A stretch of DNA of 64,000 nt. Source: Homalodisca vitripennis (taxonomy: Eukaryota; Arthropoda; Insecta; Hemiptera; Cicadellidae). Below are positions 61,601 through 64,000 of this stretch, in pieces (the stretch's first letter is position 1; each line of letters begins with the position of its first letter). The notes below the pieces were generated by a model. That model ran no database searches and was not told the DNA's origin. It saw only the letters and a list, made by a program, of their open reading frames with translations. The position numbers were made by a program, and so were the translations under genes. The DNA lies in NCBI RefSeq assembly GCF_021130785.1, contig NC_060211.1:126739001-126803000 (forward strand), written 5' to 3'.

Positions 61601-63897
61601 ACGCTAAAGATGCAAACTTTATTCTAAAGAATTTAGAAGGTCTTCATAAGTTTTACTTTAAGATCCCACATCTCTCCGAAGGATTACATTGGGAACAACC
61701 TAGTGACGTAATATAACTAGATAAGTAGAAACTTTCTATTGGCCTGCATCAATTTTGCTAATTTGTAAATCAGTAATCATTTACCCTCCACACACACAAG
61801 CCTGTTCGAGTTCATTGATCAGAGAGAATGGTTCAGTTATTCCTTTTACAAAATATCCATGGCTAATCAACATATTTCAAGTGTGTAAGAATAGTTTGTA
61901 GCTATCAATATACTCTTTGAAATTTATGATACTCATTTTATAGACGGGTTCTTAAGCACATTAATGCAGTTATTTTTTTTAACACTGTCACACCCAAAGT
62001 AAGGTCTGTAAGATCTAGCATGGTACTCGTGATTCAATGGTGTAAAACATGAAGTTGCATTGTTCGGCAACAGCAAGGCTCTTTGTCTAGACAGGTCTGA
62101 GATGTGGTTAGGTAGCCTGTGATATTCAAGGGCTATTATTTTGTCCTCAATTACGTACTGCGGGTAATTATCATGACCTCATATTTGTGACTTCTTGTGA
62201 AATAACCTCTAACTAAATACCTCACTTACACATATCATTTAGTCTTTATTAAGGCTAAGAAAACTGACGTATAGTAAAATTTAAAAAGTACATTGTAAAC
62301 TTGTGTTTTATGTCATACATTTTTCTGTTATTATTTACATTTTTTTGTTGATATCTTTGTAAATACACAGTTCCTATTTTTTATGGTTATATAATGGAGT
62401 ACGGTAATGCACTTCAGTTAGTGATCTTATTCAGTTAATTTATTATCTACTCCAGATAACATGCCAAATAAACGCCAGAGTGATAAGGAAGAAGCAACTA
62501 ACTGCTTAAGGTCGTCAGCTACAGAGGTCCAATTGTTTGATCCGGTAAAGATCTCCATTAAGGTTTGGCATACTACATTCGTTACTGGTCTCCCACTATC
62601 CCAAATAATAGATGATATCACAAAAAGGTTAATGTTCATAAATTGGTTATGCCCGCATGTCTTAGGAACAAATTTATCATTGGAAATATCGTTAATTTGT
62701 GTAAATCCAATTCTGCCAATGATTCCTCTCTTGAAACATTATGTGAGATATTGTCATTGTCATAGGGTTAAAACAGTTGCTGATGCTGAAAGGGTTGTTA
62801 TTTTTAACGTAAGCAAAACTGTGAATCACTGATAATCTTTGCTAACAACTTGAGGTGTATGATCAGTGGCTATGATTTTCCAAACCACTTTTATCAGCAA
62901 GCATTAGTAACTAATTTTATAATGAGAATTACTGACCCCTTTATTGAAGAAAATGTACACCAAAGAGACTACGCATCGAATCGTTAACTGAGATTTTGGA
63001 GTTAGCAAAACCGCTATAGTGCATTCAAGTTGCATCAAGTAACTTACAGCGTACTGAATATCACATAGAACCAGAGTGTAATTCCAATGCAATGCCCCCT
63101 GTTTTGTATGTTGCGGTAAACGTTTAATGATAAATTGCAGGATAATATACTCTATTTCTTAAAGTATGAAAGTAACCGTAACATTACAAGAATTCTTTTT
63201 AATGAAACAGTTCTATAAGACAGTTGTCAATTAATTTAATGAATTTTGTCACAACTTTCCCACATCTAATTTAGTGGGTGGTATTCGTGAAGCTCTATCT
63301 ATTACCCCCTTTAATTCCAACGATCGTCGGTATATTTGCGAAGGTTGCCGATGATCGATATAGCGATCGTAAGTATTTTCGTGAACATTTCCGACAATCC
63401 TTATAACGATCGTTCTTTATTTTGTATCTTATAGGTACATGATTTCTATTAAATCTCATAAAACTGCGTAGGTCCCTTTTGAAGTCTCTAAGGAACGTAA
63501 TGAAACACGTTTGACCTTCTACGGAGTTTACTCTATGGATTATAATCTATGAGTCTGCATTTAAGACAAAAGAGGTCTAGCATTTTTTACATATCTACTG
63601 CATAATAGCTTGGAATTATGCGCTACACTACATAAAAATCACTCTGGCACTAAAAGGGTTAAGACCAGGTACATAACTTTCAACATGTTAATTTTAAAGC
63701 TAACCATTAATAAATACCCAGTCTCTATACAATTTACACGGGTCGTGGTCTTCCCGCGTACGCAGCTCGGCAAGCACAGAGAAAGTTCCTTGTTATTTGG
63801 CCACACTGCAAGTCACCTTGGACCTGAATATAAATGTCAAATTTGCCGATCCATTTCTAGACAAATCTTTTCTGCCTGCCGTCAACGATTTGTCGCC
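58681..63897. other. Right-hand spacer without assigned genes
   Basis: AT-rich and mostly featureless. Weak candidates: a minus-strand frame 60402-60626 that starts like a signal peptide (Y-Y-F-L-V-V-S-I-L-V-L-T-W-P-T-S-A); a short plus-strand Cys-rich frame near 59873-59923 (S-C-P-L-C-T-N-G-T-C-P-H then stop) after a TTTTAAAG acceptor-like site; open frames on both strands at 62427-62832; and a patch with several CGATCG-type palindromes at 63320-63412. None is strong enough to name. Confidence 0.4.
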
Positions 63898-64000
63898 ATG
63901 GACGGACAGAAACGATCACATAAAGCAGCAACGGTAAAACAAATAAAACACTTGATTCCACTTCTTCAGAATTTTCAACTTTCTGTAAACAGTTTGGCAT
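63898..64000 (+). CDS. Possible start of a coding exon running off the window
   Basis: An ATG in a good context (GTCGCCATGG) opens a frame M-D-G-Q-K-R-S-H-K-A-A-T-V-K-Q-I-K-H that stays open for the remaining 34 codons to the window edge. The 150 bases before it are GC-richer than the surroundings. A GTAAAA after A-A-T could instead be a splice donor. The product is unknown, and the frame may be chance given its length. Confidence 0.25.
   Translation, partial: MDGQKRSHKAATVKQIKHLIPLLQNFQLSVNSLA

Noticed and set aside
62427..62832. Open frames of 70-123 codons on both strands
   Set aside because: Neither strand shows a motif or splice context that I recognise, and the overlap of both suggests chance or a very old element remnant.

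Overview
The window is nuclear DNA of an insect, probably a hemipteran, though the order is an inference. It is AT-rich and has spliced genes with GTAAGT-type donors, many decayed transposons, TA and GA microsatellites, and intron-bearing tRNA-Tyr genes. No CRISPR, operon, plasmid or prokaryotic signal was seen.

Layout, left to right. The first 700 bases hold the last exon of a lipocalin (gene A) with an unusual Pro/Glu/Val/Lys-rich tail. A complete five-exon lipocalin (gene B, 12738-18159) and a second complete five-exon lipocalin (gene C, 32175-36831) follow on the same strand, so this is a tandem lipocalin cluster. Both show signal peptides, the G-x-C-P and G-x-W motifs, four cysteines and a (A/L)-T-D-Y-D-x-Y-A-type strand. 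Both carry recent tandem duplications at a splice boundary. In gene B a 154-bp unit holding the acceptor and first part of exon 2 is repeated about four times. In gene C a 132-bp unit holding all of exon 3 plus a 37-nt intron is repeated six times.

Six 92-nt tRNA-Tyr(GTA) genes, each with a 19-nt intron, are scattered through the lipocalin introns and spacers. A broken Penelope-like retroelement (about 20.36-24.13 kb) has three tandem copies of its 5' part, a decayed reverse transcriptase plus GIY-YIG endonuclease, and a hammerhead-like hairpin at its 3' end. Fragments of jockey-like non-LTR retrotransposons lie at 24.6-26.45 kb (minus) and 46.7-47.34 kb (plus). A near-palindromic foldback/MITE lies at 7340-8279, and a 1-kb element with short inverted ends at 28140-29166.

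The right third is dominated by one gene that I do not recognise (48478-58638). It has a signal-peptide exon, a giant 6.7-kb exon encoding well over a hundred copies of a ten-residue (A/S)-E-R-R-E-x-R-x-x-P repeat, a unique C-terminal part with a hydrophobic segment, a 29-nt micro-exon and a short last exon. The sequence has a few single-base indels in the repeat that cancel to zero net frame change. The final 5 kb has no gene I can assign.

How the genes relate: the lipocalins are secreted small-ligand carriers of the ApoD/Lazarillo/bilin-binding kind. The repeat protein also appears to enter the secretory pathway, but nothing in the sequence links its function to theirs.
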